Assembly (NCBI RefSeq): GCF_042138895.1 | Contig: NZ_JBHIKW010000015.1 | Location: 1 to 64,000, forward strand | Reading direction: 5' to 3' | DNA length: 64,000 nt | Source of the DNA: Cedecea selenatireducens | Lineage (GTDB): Bacteria; Pseudomonadota; Gammaproteobacteria; Enterobacterales; Enterobacteriaceae | Shown: in pieces, positions 53,192-62,722 of the stretch | How the letters are laid out: every line of letters begins with the position of its first letter | Position numbering within the stretch: the first letter of the stretch is position 1 | The notes under the pieces: model-generated | The model's database searches: none | The model's input: the letters and a program-made list of their open reading frames with translations, nothing else | Told to the model about the DNA's origin: nothing | Translations under genes and position numbers: made by a program

Positions 53192-55753
53192 TTAATTACT
53201 GCCGAACATATCCTTAATCCAGCCCGCAACGCCGTCGCTTTTCTGTTCCTGAGCGGGTTGTTGCTGCTGCTGAGGCTGCTGCTGCGGTTGTTGCTGCGGC
53301 TGCTGGCCTGCTGGAGCCTGGCTGAACGGATTAGCAGACTGCTCTTCCTGCTGGCTCTGCTGGCAGAGCGCACTCGGGTTCGTCGTCCAGACCGGCAGAA
53401 CGCGATCGCCACCGCCGCTGCACTGGAAGTAGCCCGCACCGTTCACGCTCATATCAACGATATCTTCCGGCTGAGTCAGATCCAGCGGGATCGGTGACTG
53501 GTTCGCCAGATAACGCTGATACAGCGACATCGCCCCGCTGGCGCCATACAGCTTGGTCGGCTGGTTGTTATCGCGGCCGACCCAGGTAATGGTCACTTCA
53601 CGACCGTCAATGCCGGCAAACCAGGTATCGACGTTGTTGTTGGTGGTACCGGTTTTCCCCGCCAGGTGCAGGTTCGGGTACTTCCCGCCCAGCGCACGTC
53701 CCGTACCGCGAGCCACCACCTGCTGCATACCAAACAGCGTCAGGTAAGCCGCCTGCGCAGGCACTGCCTGTTCCGCCTGCGGGAAGCTCTGGTACAGCAC
53801 GGTACCGTCTTCGGCAATCACCGAACGCAGCGCGGAGAGCGTGGCGCGGTTACCGCCGCTGGCGATAGTCTGGAACGCCTGCGCGACCTGGATAGGCGTC
53901 AGGTTCAGCGCCCCCAGGATCATCGCCGGCACCGGACTAAGCTGATCTTTTGGCACCCCAAGCTTGGTCCAGGTATCGGTAATAGCCGGTAAGCCAAGCG
54001 TCATGCCGAGGTTAACGGTCGGGACGTTCATCGAGCGCGTTAGCGCATCAACCAGCATCACCTGCCCGCTATACTGATGGTTATCGTTCTGCGGCGACCA
54101 CACCTGGCCATTCGACAGCTTGATCCCAACCGGGGCATCGGCAAGCCAGGTATTCAGGCGGAATTTATCCGGCTGGCTCAGCGCCGTCAGATAAGTGGCC
54201 GGTTTTGCCAGCGAGCCAATCGAACGACGAGCCTGCAGCGCACGGTTAAAGCCGGCAAACTGAGGCTCAGCCCCGCCGACAACCGCACGAACTTCACCGG
54301 TAAAGCGGTCAACAATGACCATTGCCGCTTCCAGATCGTTCAGCTTACGGGAAGCACGCAGCACCGGCACGCCTTCGGTCACCGCTTTTTCCGCCGCATC
54401 CTGAGACACGGAGTCAAAGGTGGTGAAGATCTTCACGCCGGACAGGTCTTTCACCTTGTCGCCCAGCTTGTCCTGAAGCTCCTGACGCACCATCTGCATA
54501 AAGGCTGGCTGTGGGGAAATAACGCCCCCGCGAGGCTGCACGCCCAGAGGACGAGCGCTCAGCATGTCATACAGCTCCTGATCGATAACCTTTTGTTCCT
54601 GCAGCAGGCGCAGGACCAGGTTACGGCGTTCAAGCGCCAGCTTCGGATTACGCCACGGGTTATAGAGCGACGCGCCCTTAACCATGCCCACCAGCAGCGC
54701 CTGCTGGTCGAGGCTAAGCTCTTCCACCGGACGGCCGAAGTAATAAAGGCTTGCCAGCGGGAAGCCACGAATCTGATCGTCGCCGCTCTGGCCGAGGTAT
54801 ACCTCGTTCAGATACAGCTCAAGGATGCGATCTTTGTCGTAGCGGGCGTCCATGATCAGTGCCATGTAGGCTTCGTTAGCCTTACGCCACAGCGTGCGCT
54901 GGTTGCTCAGGAAGAGGTTTTTCACCAGTTGCTGAGTCAGCGTACTGCCGCCCTGCACCGCACGCCCGGCCGTCAGGTTAGCGACAACGGCGCGGCCAAT
55001 GGAGTAAATGCTGATCCCGTCGTGCTCATAGAAATGACGGTCTTCGGTGGCGATAAGCGTGTCTACCAGCAGATCCGGGAAACCGGAGCGCGGCACGAAC
55101 AGGCGCTGCTCGCCGTTTGGCGAAGAGAGCATGGTTATCAGGCGCGGGTCGAGGCGGAAGATCCCGAAGCTGCGGTTATTATCCATGTTCTGGATAGATT
55201 CCAGGTGGCCACCGTCAAACACCAGGCGCGCGCGAATCTGCCCTTCTTTACCATCCGGGAAGTCAAACGGACGGCGAATCAGCTCGATGTTGTTCCCCTG
55301 CACGGTGAACTCGCCCGGACGCGTCATGCTCGACACCTGCCGATACTGAGTCGCTTCCAGCAGCTTCACCATCTCCGCTTTGCTGTAAGGCATATCCGGC
55401 TCAAGGTTCACCATGCGGCCGTAGACCGCCGCCGGAAGCTGCCAGACTTTGCCGTCAATACGGCTGCGGATCTGCTGATCGAGGTACACGCCGTAAATAA
55501 CCAGCACCACAAAGAAGATGATCGCCAGCTTCACCAACAGCCAGAAGAAACGGCGTTTTTTCGACGGGCGGCCCGATCCTTTCCCCTTACCTTTTCCCTT
55601 ACGCGGCGGCATTGGTTCCTCGTCTTCGTAGTCATCGTCTTCGTACTCGTCGTCGTAATCCTCTTCCTTGAGTCGACGACGGCTCACCTTCTCTTTCGCC
55701 GGACGCGTTGGTTTTCCTTTACGTCCAATAGGCTCGCGGTCATTCCCCGCCAT
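53192..55753 (-). CDS. mrcB: Penicillin-binding protein 1b, bifunctional
   Basis: Class A PBP with glycosyltransferase and transpeptidase activity, anchored in the inner membrane. The start MAGNDRE gives 853 residues. Order: acidic then lysine/glycine-rich cytoplasmic tail (about 30-65), one membrane segment (about 68-90), UB2H domain, GT51 domain with the catalytic E in ATEDRHFYEHDG, transpeptidase domain with SIGSLAKP (SxxK), SMN and KTGTTNN. M48 would be the start of the short gamma form known in E. coli. The C-terminus has an extended polyglutamine stretch. Confidence 0.96.
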   Translation of the reverse strand: MAGNDREPIGRKGKPTRPAKEKVSRRRLKEEDYDDEYEDDDYEDEEPMPPRKGKGKGKGSGRPSKKRRFFWLLVKLAIIFFVVLVIYGVYLDQQIRSRIDGKVWQLPAAVYGRMVNLEPDMPYSKAEMVKLLEATQYRQVSSMTRPGEFTVQGNNIELIRRPFDFPDGKEGQIRARLVFDGGHLESIQNMDNNRSFGIFRLDPRLITMLSSPNGEQRLFVPRSGFPDLLVDTLIATEDRHFYEHDGISIYSIGRAVVANLTAGRAVQGGSTLTQQLVKNLFLSNQRTLWRKANEAYMALIMDARYDKDRILELYLNEVYLGQSGDDQIRGFPLASLYYFGRPVEELSLDQQALLVGMVKGASLYNPWRNPKLALERRNLVLRLLQEQKVIDQELYDMLSARPLGVQPRGGVISPQPAFMQMVRQELQDKLGDKVKDLSGVKIFTTFDSVSQDAAEKAVTEGVPVLRASRKLNDLEAAMVIVDRFTGEVRAVVGGAEPQFAGFNRALQARRSIGSLAKPATYLTALSQPDKFRLNTWLADAPVGIKLSNGQVWSPQNDNHQYSGQVMLVDALTRSMNVPTVNLGMTLGLPAITDTWTKLGVPKDQLSPVPAMILGALNLTPIQVAQAFQTIASGGNRATLSALRSVIAEDGTVLYQSFPQAEQAVPAQAAYLTLFGMQQVVARGTGRALGGKYPNLHLAGKTGTTNNNVDTWFAGIDGREVTITWVGRDNNQPTKLYGASGAMSLYQRYLANQSPIPLDLTQPEDIVDMSVNGAGYFQCSGGGDRVLPVWTTNPSALCQQSQQEEQSANPFSQAPAGQQPQQQPQQQPQQQQQPAQEQKSDGVAGWIKDMFGSN

Positions 55754-55908
55754 GCATCTTCTCCACAAAAGTTCAGGCGCAAAGGCCCGATTCTCCGTTC
55801 TTCCGCGCAATGCGAAAGAAGAAATCTCTCAAAAAAACAGCCAGACATTCTTATCAGGAATGTCTTTTCATGTTTGCTCCCTCTCCCTTTAGGAGTGGGT
55901 TGGCGCTC

Positions 55909-58344
55909 TCAGGAATACTTCTTCGTGCGCCGGGTCGGCGCGGTATTCGCCGGATCGTCCGGCCAGACATGTTTTGGGTAGCGCCCCTTCATCTCTTTTT
56001 GTACTTCACGCCAGGCCCCGTTCCAGAACGCCGTTAAATCACGAGTTATCTGCAGCGGCCGCTGCGCCGGAGATAATAGCTCAAGCACCAGCGGAACGCG
56101 CCCCTCGGCAATGCAGGGCGTTTGGGCTTCACCAAACATTTCCTGAATACGCACCGCCAGCACCGGCGGATTTTCGCTGTCGTAGCGAATCGCAATCTGG
56201 CTTCCGGTCGGCACAGTGTAATGAGTTGGCAGGGCACTATCCAGCCGTTGACGCATCGGCCAGGCAAGCAAGTTGCTTAGCGCCCGGCTAAGGTCGATAT
56301 TTTTCAGCGCCCGCAGCGAGTGCACGCCGCGCATTTCCGGCAGCAGCCAGTCTTCGAGCGTTGTCAGCAGCGATTCATCGTCTACCGCAGGCCACTTCTG
56401 CTCCGGCAGCCAGCGAGCGGCACAGGCCAGGCGTAAACGCAGTTGCTGAGCCGAAACCGACCACTCGAGCAGCCCAAGCCCGCGCTCACGGATCCCGTTT
56501 AAGATCGCCTGCTGCATTTCTTCTTCTGAAGGCTTCGCTAACAGCTGGGTTTTCACCACCAGCCTGCCGATTTGCCGACGGCGATACGCTTTTAACGATC
56601 CCCGCTCTTCATCCCACTCCACCGAATCACTTTCCGTCAGCAGGTGCGGCATGCGCGCGACAAGCTCTTCAACATCCAGCGGCAGCGCAAGCAGGATACG
56701 GGCATCCGGCGACTGGCTGCCCTGCAGCAGCAGAGGGGCAATCAGCCATTCATGCCGCGTCATGGCGTCGTCCTGCTCCAGCATAGCGCCCATCCCGTTC
56801 GCCAGCTGATAGCGGCCTTCAGCCCCACGCCGCCGGGCGATACGATCGGCAAATCCGCTGGCCAGCAGCGGCATAACCAGCGAGATATCCGGCTCGCCGC
56901 CTCGCCCGTTCATTCTTTTCAGTAACTGAGTGGCTCTCTGCCGCCAGTTGCCGTTCCTGCTGTCGAAAAAAGACCGCAAATCACCGCCGCCCTGAGTACG
57001 CGGCGGCTCTTCGAGGATCGCCGCAAGCCATGCGGCGGTGGCCTGCTCATCCGCCGTTTTTGCCGTCACCAGCATTGAGGCGAGGCGCGGGTCGTTGCCC
57101 ATCTGCGCCATTTTTTGCCCTTGCGCGGTTAACCGATGCTGCTCGTCCACGGCGCCTAGCTGATGCAGGAGACGGCTGGCGGCCGTCAGGTTTACGTCCG
57201 GCGGAACATCAAGCCAGGTCAGCTGACGCACATCCTGACAGCCCCACTGCAGCAGCTCCAGCAGCAGGCCGGACAGATCGCTTTGTAAGATTTCCGGTTC
57301 GCTTTGCGCCGCCGCACGTTCAGCCTGTTCGGCGGCAATCAGGTGCAGACAAATACCCGGCTCCAGACGCCCGGCGCGCCCTGCCCGCTGGGTCATAGAA
57401 GCCTGGCTCACGCGCTGGGTTACCAGGCGAGTCAGCCCGGTGCGGGCATCAAAACGCGCGACGCGCTCCTGGGCCGCATCCACCACCAGGCGGATCCCTT
57501 CGATAGTCAGGCTGGTCTCAGCAATGTTAGTCGCCAGAACCACCTTACGCGTTCCCGCAGCGGCGGGCAGAATCGCCTTACGCTGCTCGCTCAGGGGCAA
57601 CGCGCCGTACAGCGGGCAAAGCTGAACGTCGCTTGCCACACGCTCTCTGAGCTGCTCCTGCACGCGCTGAATTTCACCCACGCCGGGTAAAAACAGCAGC
57701 AGCGATCCGGACTCTTCACGCATCAATCCCGCCACCGCGCTCGCTACGGCTTCATCAAAGCGCTGATGCGCCGGCAGCGCCATGTAACGACGCTCAACCG
57801 GGAAAGCCCTGCCCTCGGAGGTAATGACCGGCGCATCCGGCAGGCATTGCTGCAGGCGTTGATTGTCCAGCGTCGCGGACATAATCAGGATCTTAAGGTC
57901 ATCGCGCAGCCCGGCCTGCACGTCAAGCAGCAGGGCCAGGGCGAGATCGGCCTGCAGGCTTCGCTCGTGGAACTCATCGAGGATCACAAGCCCAATGCCG
58001 CTCAGCTCGGGATCCTGTTGGATCAGCCGCGTTAAAATCCCTTCGGTAACGACCTCAAGGCGAGTATTCGGCCCCACGCAACTGTCGGCACGCATCCGGT
58101 AACCGACGGTTTCGCCCGGTTTTTCCCCCAATAATTCGGCCAGCCTTTGAGCAACGTTGCGCGCGGCAAGGCGACGAGGTTCAAGCAGCAAAATGCGGCC
58201 TTCCAGATTACTCTGCTGAAGGATTTGCAGCGGCAGCCAGGTAGATTTACCTGCGCCGGTAGGGGCATTGAGCAAAATTTGCGGGGCATACTCGAGCGCT
58301 TTCAGCACTTCCGGTAGTACGGCCGCAACCGGTAATGAGGACAC
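55909..58344 (-). CDS. hrpB: ATP-dependent RNA helicase HrpB
   Basis: DEAH-box helicase family protein with unclear cellular role. Motif I is APTGAGKST (about residues 27-35), motif II DEFH, motif III SATL, motif VI QRAGRAGR. The start is GTG (58342-58344, protein begins with SSLPVAAVLPE) with TGGAG six bases before it, giving 811 residues against 809 in E. coli. The frame extending to 58419 overlaps the thpR start and is not conserved. It is divergent from thpR. Confidence 0.93.
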   Translation of the reverse strand: MSSLPVAAVLPEVLKALEYAPQILLNAPTGAGKSTWLPLQILQQSNLEGRILLLEPRRLAARNVAQRLAELLGEKPGETVGYRMRADSCVGPNTRLEVVTEGILTRLIQQDPELSGIGLVILDEFHERSLQADLALALLLDVQAGLRDDLKILIMSATLDNQRLQQCLPDAPVITSEGRAFPVERRYMALPAHQRFDEAVASAVAGLMREESGSLLLFLPGVGEIQRVQEQLRERVASDVQLCPLYGALPLSEQRKAILPAAAGTRKVVLATNIAETSLTIEGIRLVVDAAQERVARFDARTGLTRLVTQRVSQASMTQRAGRAGRLEPGICLHLIAAEQAERAAAQSEPEILQSDLSGLLLELLQWGCQDVRQLTWLDVPPDVNLTAASRLLHQLGAVDEQHRLTAQGQKMAQMGNDPRLASMLVTAKTADEQATAAWLAAILEEPPRTQGGGDLRSFFDSRNGNWRQRATQLLKRMNGRGGEPDISLVMPLLASGFADRIARRRGAEGRYQLANGMGAMLEQDDAMTRHEWLIAPLLLQGSQSPDARILLALPLDVEELVARMPHLLTESDSVEWDEERGSLKAYRRRQIGRLVVKTQLLAKPSEEEMQQAILNGIRERGLGLLEWSVSAQQLRLRLACAARWLPEQKWPAVDDESLLTTLEDWLLPEMRGVHSLRALKNIDLSRALSNLLAWPMRQRLDSALPTHYTVPTGSQIAIRYDSENPPVLAVRIQEMFGEAQTPCIAEGRVPLVLELLSPAQRPLQITRDLTAFWNGAWREVQKEMKGRYPKHVWPDDPANTAPTRRTKKYS

Positions 58345-58417
58345 AAACGGCTCCAAAGGGTTAACATCAGCAGTCGCGCATTGTAGCATCCCGCCAAACC
58401 ATAACCGAGAGACAACC

Positions 58418-58957
58418 ATGGCCGAGAGTCGTCGCCTGTTTTTTGCCCTGACGTTACCGTCCGAGGTTCAGCAGCAGATTATCCACTGGCGTGCAGCCGA
58501 GTTTCCGCCGGATGCTGGCCGCCCGGTCGCCGCGGCCAATCTGCACCTCACGCTGGCGTTTTTAGGGGATGTTTCCGACGAAAAGCGTCAGGCGCTTTGC
58601 CGACTCGCGGGCCGTATTCGCCAGCCTGGCTTTACCCTGCGTCTGGATGATGCCGGGCAGTGGTTACGCTCAAGCGTCGTCTGGCTGGGCCCGCGCCAGG
58701 CTCCGCGCGGCTTATTGCAGCTGGCCAATATGTTACGCTCCCAGGCCGCACGCAGCGGCTGCTACCAGTCTCCGCAGCCGTTTCATCCTCACGTCACGCT
58801 GTACCGCAGCGCCCTTCGTTCCGCCGCGCTCCCGGCGCCGGGCTTCAGCTGGCAGTTCCAGGTCAATGAGTTTTCACTGTACGAATCCCTTTTTGAACGG
58901 GGAAGAACCCGCTATCAGGTGCTAGAAAACTGGCCGCTGACTAATAAGGAAGAGTAG
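58418..58957 (+). CDS. thpR: RNA 2',3'-cyclic phosphodiesterase
   Basis: 2H-phosphoesterase (formerly LigT) that opens 2',3'-cyclic phosphates and can join tRNA halves with a 2'-5' bond in vitro. The two HxTx motifs are HLTL and HVTL. The start ATG at 58418 gives 179 residues, near the E. coli 176. It is immediately followed by sfsA (TAGATG). Confidence 0.94.
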   Translation: MAESRRLFFALTLPSEVQQQIIHWRAAEFPPDAGRPVAAANLHLTLAFLGDVSDEKRQALCRLAGRIRQPGFTLRLDDAGQWLRSSVVWLGPRQAPRGLLQLANMLRSQAARSGCYQSPQPFHPHVTLYRSALRSAALPAPGFSWQFQVNEFSLYESLFERGRTRYQVLENWPLTNKEE

Positions 58958-59662
58958 ATGGAATTTTCACCCGCACTGCAGCCCGCCACCCTCATCAAAC
59001 GCTATAAACGCTTTCTGGCTGACGTAGTAACCGCCGAGGGCGAAACCATGACGCTGCATTGCCCTAATACCGGCGCAATGACCGGCTGCGCCACTCCCGG
59101 TGATACCATCTGGTACTCCACTTCCGCCAGCGCAACGCGTAAATACCCCCATACATGGGAGCTTACGCAGACGCAAAAGGGTGAGATAATTTGCGTCAAT
59201 ACGTTACGTGCGAACGCGCTGGTCAAAGAGATGCTGACGACGGTTCCTCCCGCAGAACTTACGGGCTATAGCGCGATACAGGCCGAAGTTAAATACGGTG
59301 AAGAACGCAGTCGAATTGACTTTATGTTACAAGCGAGTAACAAGGTTAACTGCTATATTGAAGTGAAATCAGTCACGTTACTTGAGCAGGATAAAGGCTA
59401 TTTTCCCGATGCCGTTAGCCTGCGGGGTCAGAAGCATTTAAGAGAGTTAATGAATGTGGTTCAGCAAGGAGAGCGCGCGGTGCTACTGTTTGCGGTATTG
59501 CATTCTGCTATAAATAGCGTCTCGCCAGCCCGCCACATTGATGAAAAGTATGCGCGGCTGTTAACCGAGGCGCAGCAGTGTGGGGTTGAAATTATCGCCT
59601 GGAAGGCAGAACTTTCTGCCGAAGGGATGACTCTAACTACGCCGTTGCCTGTCTATTTATGA
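58958..59662 (+). CDS. sfsA: DNA/RNA nuclease SfsA (sugar fermentation stimulation protein)
   Basis: A 234-residue protein with an OB-fold N-terminal half and a PD-(D/E)XK-like C-terminal half (RIDFML, then YIEVKSVTL). E. coli SfsA stimulates maltose gene expression when overproduced and binds DNA; nuclease activity is inferred from the fold. It starts directly after the thpR stop. The 190 bases to dksA hold only the dksA leader and a weak GACA/TGTC hairpin near 59675-59692 followed by Ts. Confidence 0.94.
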   Translation: MEFSPALQPATLIKRYKRFLADVVTAEGETMTLHCPNTGAMTGCATPGDTIWYSTSASATRKYPHTWELTQTQKGEIICVNTLRANALVKEMLTTVPPAELTGYSAIQAEVKYGEERSRIDFMLQASNKVNCYIEVKSVTLLEQDKGYFPDAVSLRGQKHLRELMNVVQQGERAVLLFAVLHSAINSVSPARHIDEKYARLLTEAQQCGVEIIAWKAELSAEGMTLTTPLPVYL

Positions 59663-59852
59663 AAGCATCTGGTTAAGGACAGATAACGTATTGTCTTTTT
59701 TATAGTCGGGTCGTTTCGCAAATAAGCTTTTCTTCACACGGTTGTCAAGAGAGGAGTTTATATAATTGCCATCCTGAAAAGCATCTGCTATTTATAGCGG
59801 CCTGATTTTACCCCGACAGGGGACCGATAAGTGCGTGTTAAGGAGAAACAAC

Positions 59853-60308
59853 ATGCAAGAAGGGCAAAAGCGTAAAACATCGTCCCTGAGTATTCTCGCC
59901 ATCGCTGGGGTGGAGCCATACCAGGAGAAAACGGGCGAAGAGTACATGAACGAAGCCCAGCTGTCGCACTTCAAGCGCATTCTTGAAGCATGGCGTAATC
60001 AGCTCATGGACGAGGTAGATCGCACCGTTTCGCATATGCAGGATGAAGCAGCTAACTTCCCGGACCCGGTTGACCGTGCAGCCCAGGAAGAAGAGTTCAG
60101 CCTCGAATTGCGTAACCGCGATCGTGAACGCAAGCTGATCAAAAAGATCGAAAAAACGCTCAAGAAAGTGGAAGACGAAGATTTCGGCTACTGCGAATCC
60201 TGCGGTGTAGAAATCGGCATTCGTCGCCTTGAAGCACGTCCGACGGCTGATTTGTGTATCGACTGCAAAACGTTGGCAGAAATCCGCGAAAAACAGATGG
60301 CCGGCTAA
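59853..60308 (+). CDS. dksA: RNA polymerase-binding transcription factor DksA
   Basis: Inserts its coiled coil into the RNA polymerase secondary channel and, with ppGpp, represses rRNA and ribosomal promoters such as the P1 promoter at the left end of this window. The coiled coil (about 33-108) carries the conserved DPVDRA tip. The four-cysteine zinc site is CESC and CIDC. The start MQEGQ has AAGGAG in front and gives 151 residues as in E. coli. Confidence 0.97.
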   Translation: MQEGQKRKTSSLSILAIAGVEPYQEKTGEEYMNEAQLSHFKRILEAWRNQLMDEVDRTVSHMQDEAANFPDPVDRAAQEEEFSLELRNRDRERKLIKKIEKTLKKVEDEDFGYCESCGVEIGIRRLEARPTADLCIDCKTLAEIREKQMAG

Positions 60309-60333
60309 CGGCTCTCGGAAATGCCAGACCTCT

Positions 60334-60356
60334 ATGGCGGGAGACTCTCCCGCCAT
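60334..60356 (+). terminator. Hairpin between dksA and gluQ
   Basis: A perfect 10-base-pair stem ATGGCGGGAG/CTCCCGCCAT with a 3-base loop is followed by a moderately T-rich stretch. It may be a partial terminator for dksA and argues against the gluQ frame starting upstream of it. Confidence 0.6.
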
Positions 60357-60380
60357 ATTACTTTATTGCTCCCCGAAAAC

Positions 60381-61265
60381 ATGTCAGCTCAACTCTATAT
60401 TGGCCGTTTTGCCCCTTCACCTTCCGGTGAACTGCATTTTGGCTCACTGATAGCCGCCCTCGGCAGCTACCTCCAGGCTCGCTCGCAGCAGGGCCGCTGG
60501 CTGGTACGCATCGAAGATATCGATCCTCCCCGTGAAGTCCCCGGCGCCGCCGACACCATCCTCAAACAGCTTGAGCACTATGGGCTGCACTGGGATGGCG
60601 AAGTGCTGTGGCAGTCTCAGCGCCACGACGCCTATCGCGCCGCGCTGGAGTGGCTCCAGCAGCAGGGGCTGAGCTATTACTGCACCTGCACCCGGAGCCG
60701 TATTCAGCAGATTGGCGGTTTCTACGACGGCCATTGCCGGACGTTGGGCCACGGGCCGCAAAATGCGGCGATGCGGCTGATGCAAGACAATCCGGTGCTC
60801 AGCTTCCATGACGGCCTGCGCGGGCAGCTGAACGCGGACGTTGCTCTGGCGCGGGAAGATTTCATCATTCACCGCCGCGACGGCCTGTTCGCCTATAATC
60901 TGGCTGTCGTCGTCGACGACCACTTTCAGGGCGTGACGGAAATCGTGCGCGGCGCGGACCTGATTGAGCCAACGGTAAGACAAATCTCGCTGTATCAGCA
61001 ATTTGGCTGGCCCGCCCCGGGCTATATTCATCTGCCGCTGGCGCTGAATGATCAAGGCGCTAAGCTATCGAAACAGAATCACGCGCCGGCGCTGCCGCAG
61101 GGCGATCCTCGCCCTTTACTGGTAGAAGCGCTGCGCTTTTTAAATCAACAAGTAGCGGGCGACTGGCAGGATCTGACGCTGGAAAGCCTGCTCGAACAAG
61201 CCGTGGTTAACTGGTCGCTTGATAAGGTGCCGGTGAATACATCATTCTCAAATGCCCCGCACTGA
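60381..61265 (+). CDS. gluQ: Glutamyl-Q tRNA(Asp) synthetase
   Basis: Truncated GluRS paralogue that charges glutamate onto queuosine 34 of tRNA-Asp instead of onto the acceptor end. The HIGH-like motif is LHFGS and the KMSKS-like motif is KLSK. There is no anticodon-binding domain, as usual. Zinc ligands are likely in YYCTCTR and C of DGHC. The start MSAQLYIGRF gives 294 residues. A longer frame from 60321 crosses the dksA hairpin. Confidence 0.94.
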   Translation: MSAQLYIGRFAPSPSGELHFGSLIAALGSYLQARSQQGRWLVRIEDIDPPREVPGAADTILKQLEHYGLHWDGEVLWQSQRHDAYRAALEWLQQQGLSYYCTCTRSRIQQIGGFYDGHCRTLGHGPQNAAMRLMQDNPVLSFHDGLRGQLNADVALAREDFIIHRRDGLFAYNLAVVVDDHFQGVTEIVRGADLIEPTVRQISLYQQFGWPAPGYIHLPLALNDQGAKLSKQNHAPALPQGDPRPLLVEALRFLNQQVAGDWQDLTLESLLEQAVVNWSLDKVPVNTSFSNAPH

Positions 61266-61321
61266 GCTATGATTAGCCGCTGTTTTTTTTGTCCCTATGA
61301 TTGACACTGCCGAGGTGGACT

Positions 61322-62722
61322 ATTTTTACCCGAGTCGCTAATTTTTGCCGCAAGGTGCTTAACCGCGATGACGTCGTGGTCGAGGAGAATGAAATTCTCC
61401 CGCACATTACTGTTATCCCGCGCGATCAGCACGCTATTTCCCGCAAAGATATCAGTGAAAATGCCCTCAAGGTGCTTTACCGTTTGAACAAAGCAGGCTA
61501 CGAGGCTTACCTCGTCGGCGGCGGTGTCCGCGACCTGCTGCTGGGCAAAAAACCGAAAGATTTCGACGTCACCACCAGCGCGACCCCGGATCAGGTGCGT
61601 AAGCTGTTCCGTAACTGCCGCCTGGTCGGCCGCCGCTTCCGTCTGGCTCACGTGATGTTTGGGCCGGAGATCATCGAAGTGGCCACCTTCCGTGGTCACC
61701 ATGAAGAACAGCAGTCCGACGACCGTCAGACCTCGCAGCGCGGCCAGAACGGTATGCTGCTGCGTGACAACATCTTTGGTTCTATCGAAGAAGATGCCCA
61801 GCGTCGCGACTTTACCATCAACAGCCTTTACTACAGCGTGGCCGATTTCTCGGTACGCGACTACGTCGGCGGGCTGAACGACCTGAACAAAGGCATCATC
61901 CGCCTGATTGGCGATCCGGAAACGCGCTACCGCGAAGACCCGGTTCGTATGCTGCGTGCGGTGCGCTTTGCCGCCAAGCTGAACATGACTATCAGCCCGG
62001 AAAGCGGCGAGCCGATTCCTCGCCTGGCGACGCTGCTTAACGATGTGCCAGCGGCGCGCTTATTTGAAGAGTCGCTCAAACTCCTGCAGGCCGGGTATGG
62101 TTTTGAAACTTACCAGCTACTGCGTGAGTATCAGCTGTTCCAGCCGCTGTTCCCAATCATCTCCCGCTATTTTACCGAGCAGGGCGACAGCCCAATGGAG
62201 CGCATCATTGCGCTGGTGCTGAAGAATACCGATAACCGCATTCACAACGATATGCGCGTGAATCCGGCGTTCCTGTTCGCGGCAATGTTCTGGTATCCGC
62301 AACTGGAAATGGCGCAGAAAATAGCCCAGGAAAGCGGCCTCGCCTACTACGATGCCTTTGCGCTGGCGATGAATGAAGTGCTGGATGAAGCCTGCCGTGC
62401 GCTGGCGATCCCAAAACGCATCACCACGCTGGTACGTGATATCTGGGGCCTGCAGCTTCGTCTGTCGCGCCGTCAGGGCAAACGCGCCTGGAAGCTGATG
62501 GAGCATCCTAAATTCCGTGCGTCTTACGATCTGCTGGCGCTGCGTGCAGAGGTTGAGAACAACCAGGAACTGCTGCGTCTGACCAAATGGTGGGGCGAAT
62601 TCCAGGTGGCGGCACCGCCAATGCAAAAAGATATGCTGAACGACCTTGGCGATGAACCCGCCGCGCGCCGCCGGACGCGTCGCCCGCGCAAACGTGCGCC
62701 ACGCCGCGAAGGCAGCGCATGA
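61322..62722 (+). CDS. pcnB: Poly(A) polymerase I, with AUU start codon
   Basis: Adds poly(A) tails to RNA 3' ends, speeding decay and setting ColE1 plasmid copy number. The nucleotidyltransferase motif is GGGVRDLLLG followed by the DFDV acidic pair (about residues 65-85). The C-terminus is very basic (RRRTRRPRKRAPRRE). No ATG or GTG fits the conserved N-terminus FTRVANFCRKVL; the codon there is ATT (61322-61324) preceded by GAGGTG. E. coli pcnB is known to start at AUU. This gives 466 residues. A TTG at 61301 is the only upstream alternative. Confidence 0.93.
   Translation: MFTRVANFCRKVLNRDDVVVEENEILPHITVIPRDQHAISRKDISENALKVLYRLNKAGYEAYLVGGGVRDLLLGKKPKDFDVTTSATPDQVRKLFRNCRLVGRRFRLAHVMFGPEIIEVATFRGHHEEQQSDDRQTSQRGQNGMLLRDNIFGSIEEDAQRRDFTINSLYYSVADFSVRDYVGGLNDLNKGIIRLIGDPETRYREDPVRMLRAVRFAAKLNMTISPESGEPIPRLATLLNDVPAARLFEESLKLLQAGYGFETYQLLREYQLFQPLFPIISRYFTEQGDSPMERIIALVLKNTDNRIHNDMRVNPAFLFAAMFWYPQLEMAQKIAQESGLAYYDAFALAMNEVLDEACRALAIPKRITTLVRDIWGLQLRLSRRQGKRAWKLMEHPKFRASYDLLALRAEVENNQELLRLTKWWGEFQVAAPPMQKDMLNDLGDEPAARRRTRRPRKRAPRREGSA

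Noticed and set aside
54077..55981. A 634-codon open frame on the plus strand
   Set aside because: Antisense to mrcB, a full-length PBP1b with intact motifs. The frame shows no recognisable domain.
60321..60380. Extended N-terminus for gluQ starting at 60321
   Set aside because: The stretch contains the dksA hairpin and is not conserved protein; the ATG at 60381 precedes the conserved YIGRFAPSPSG.
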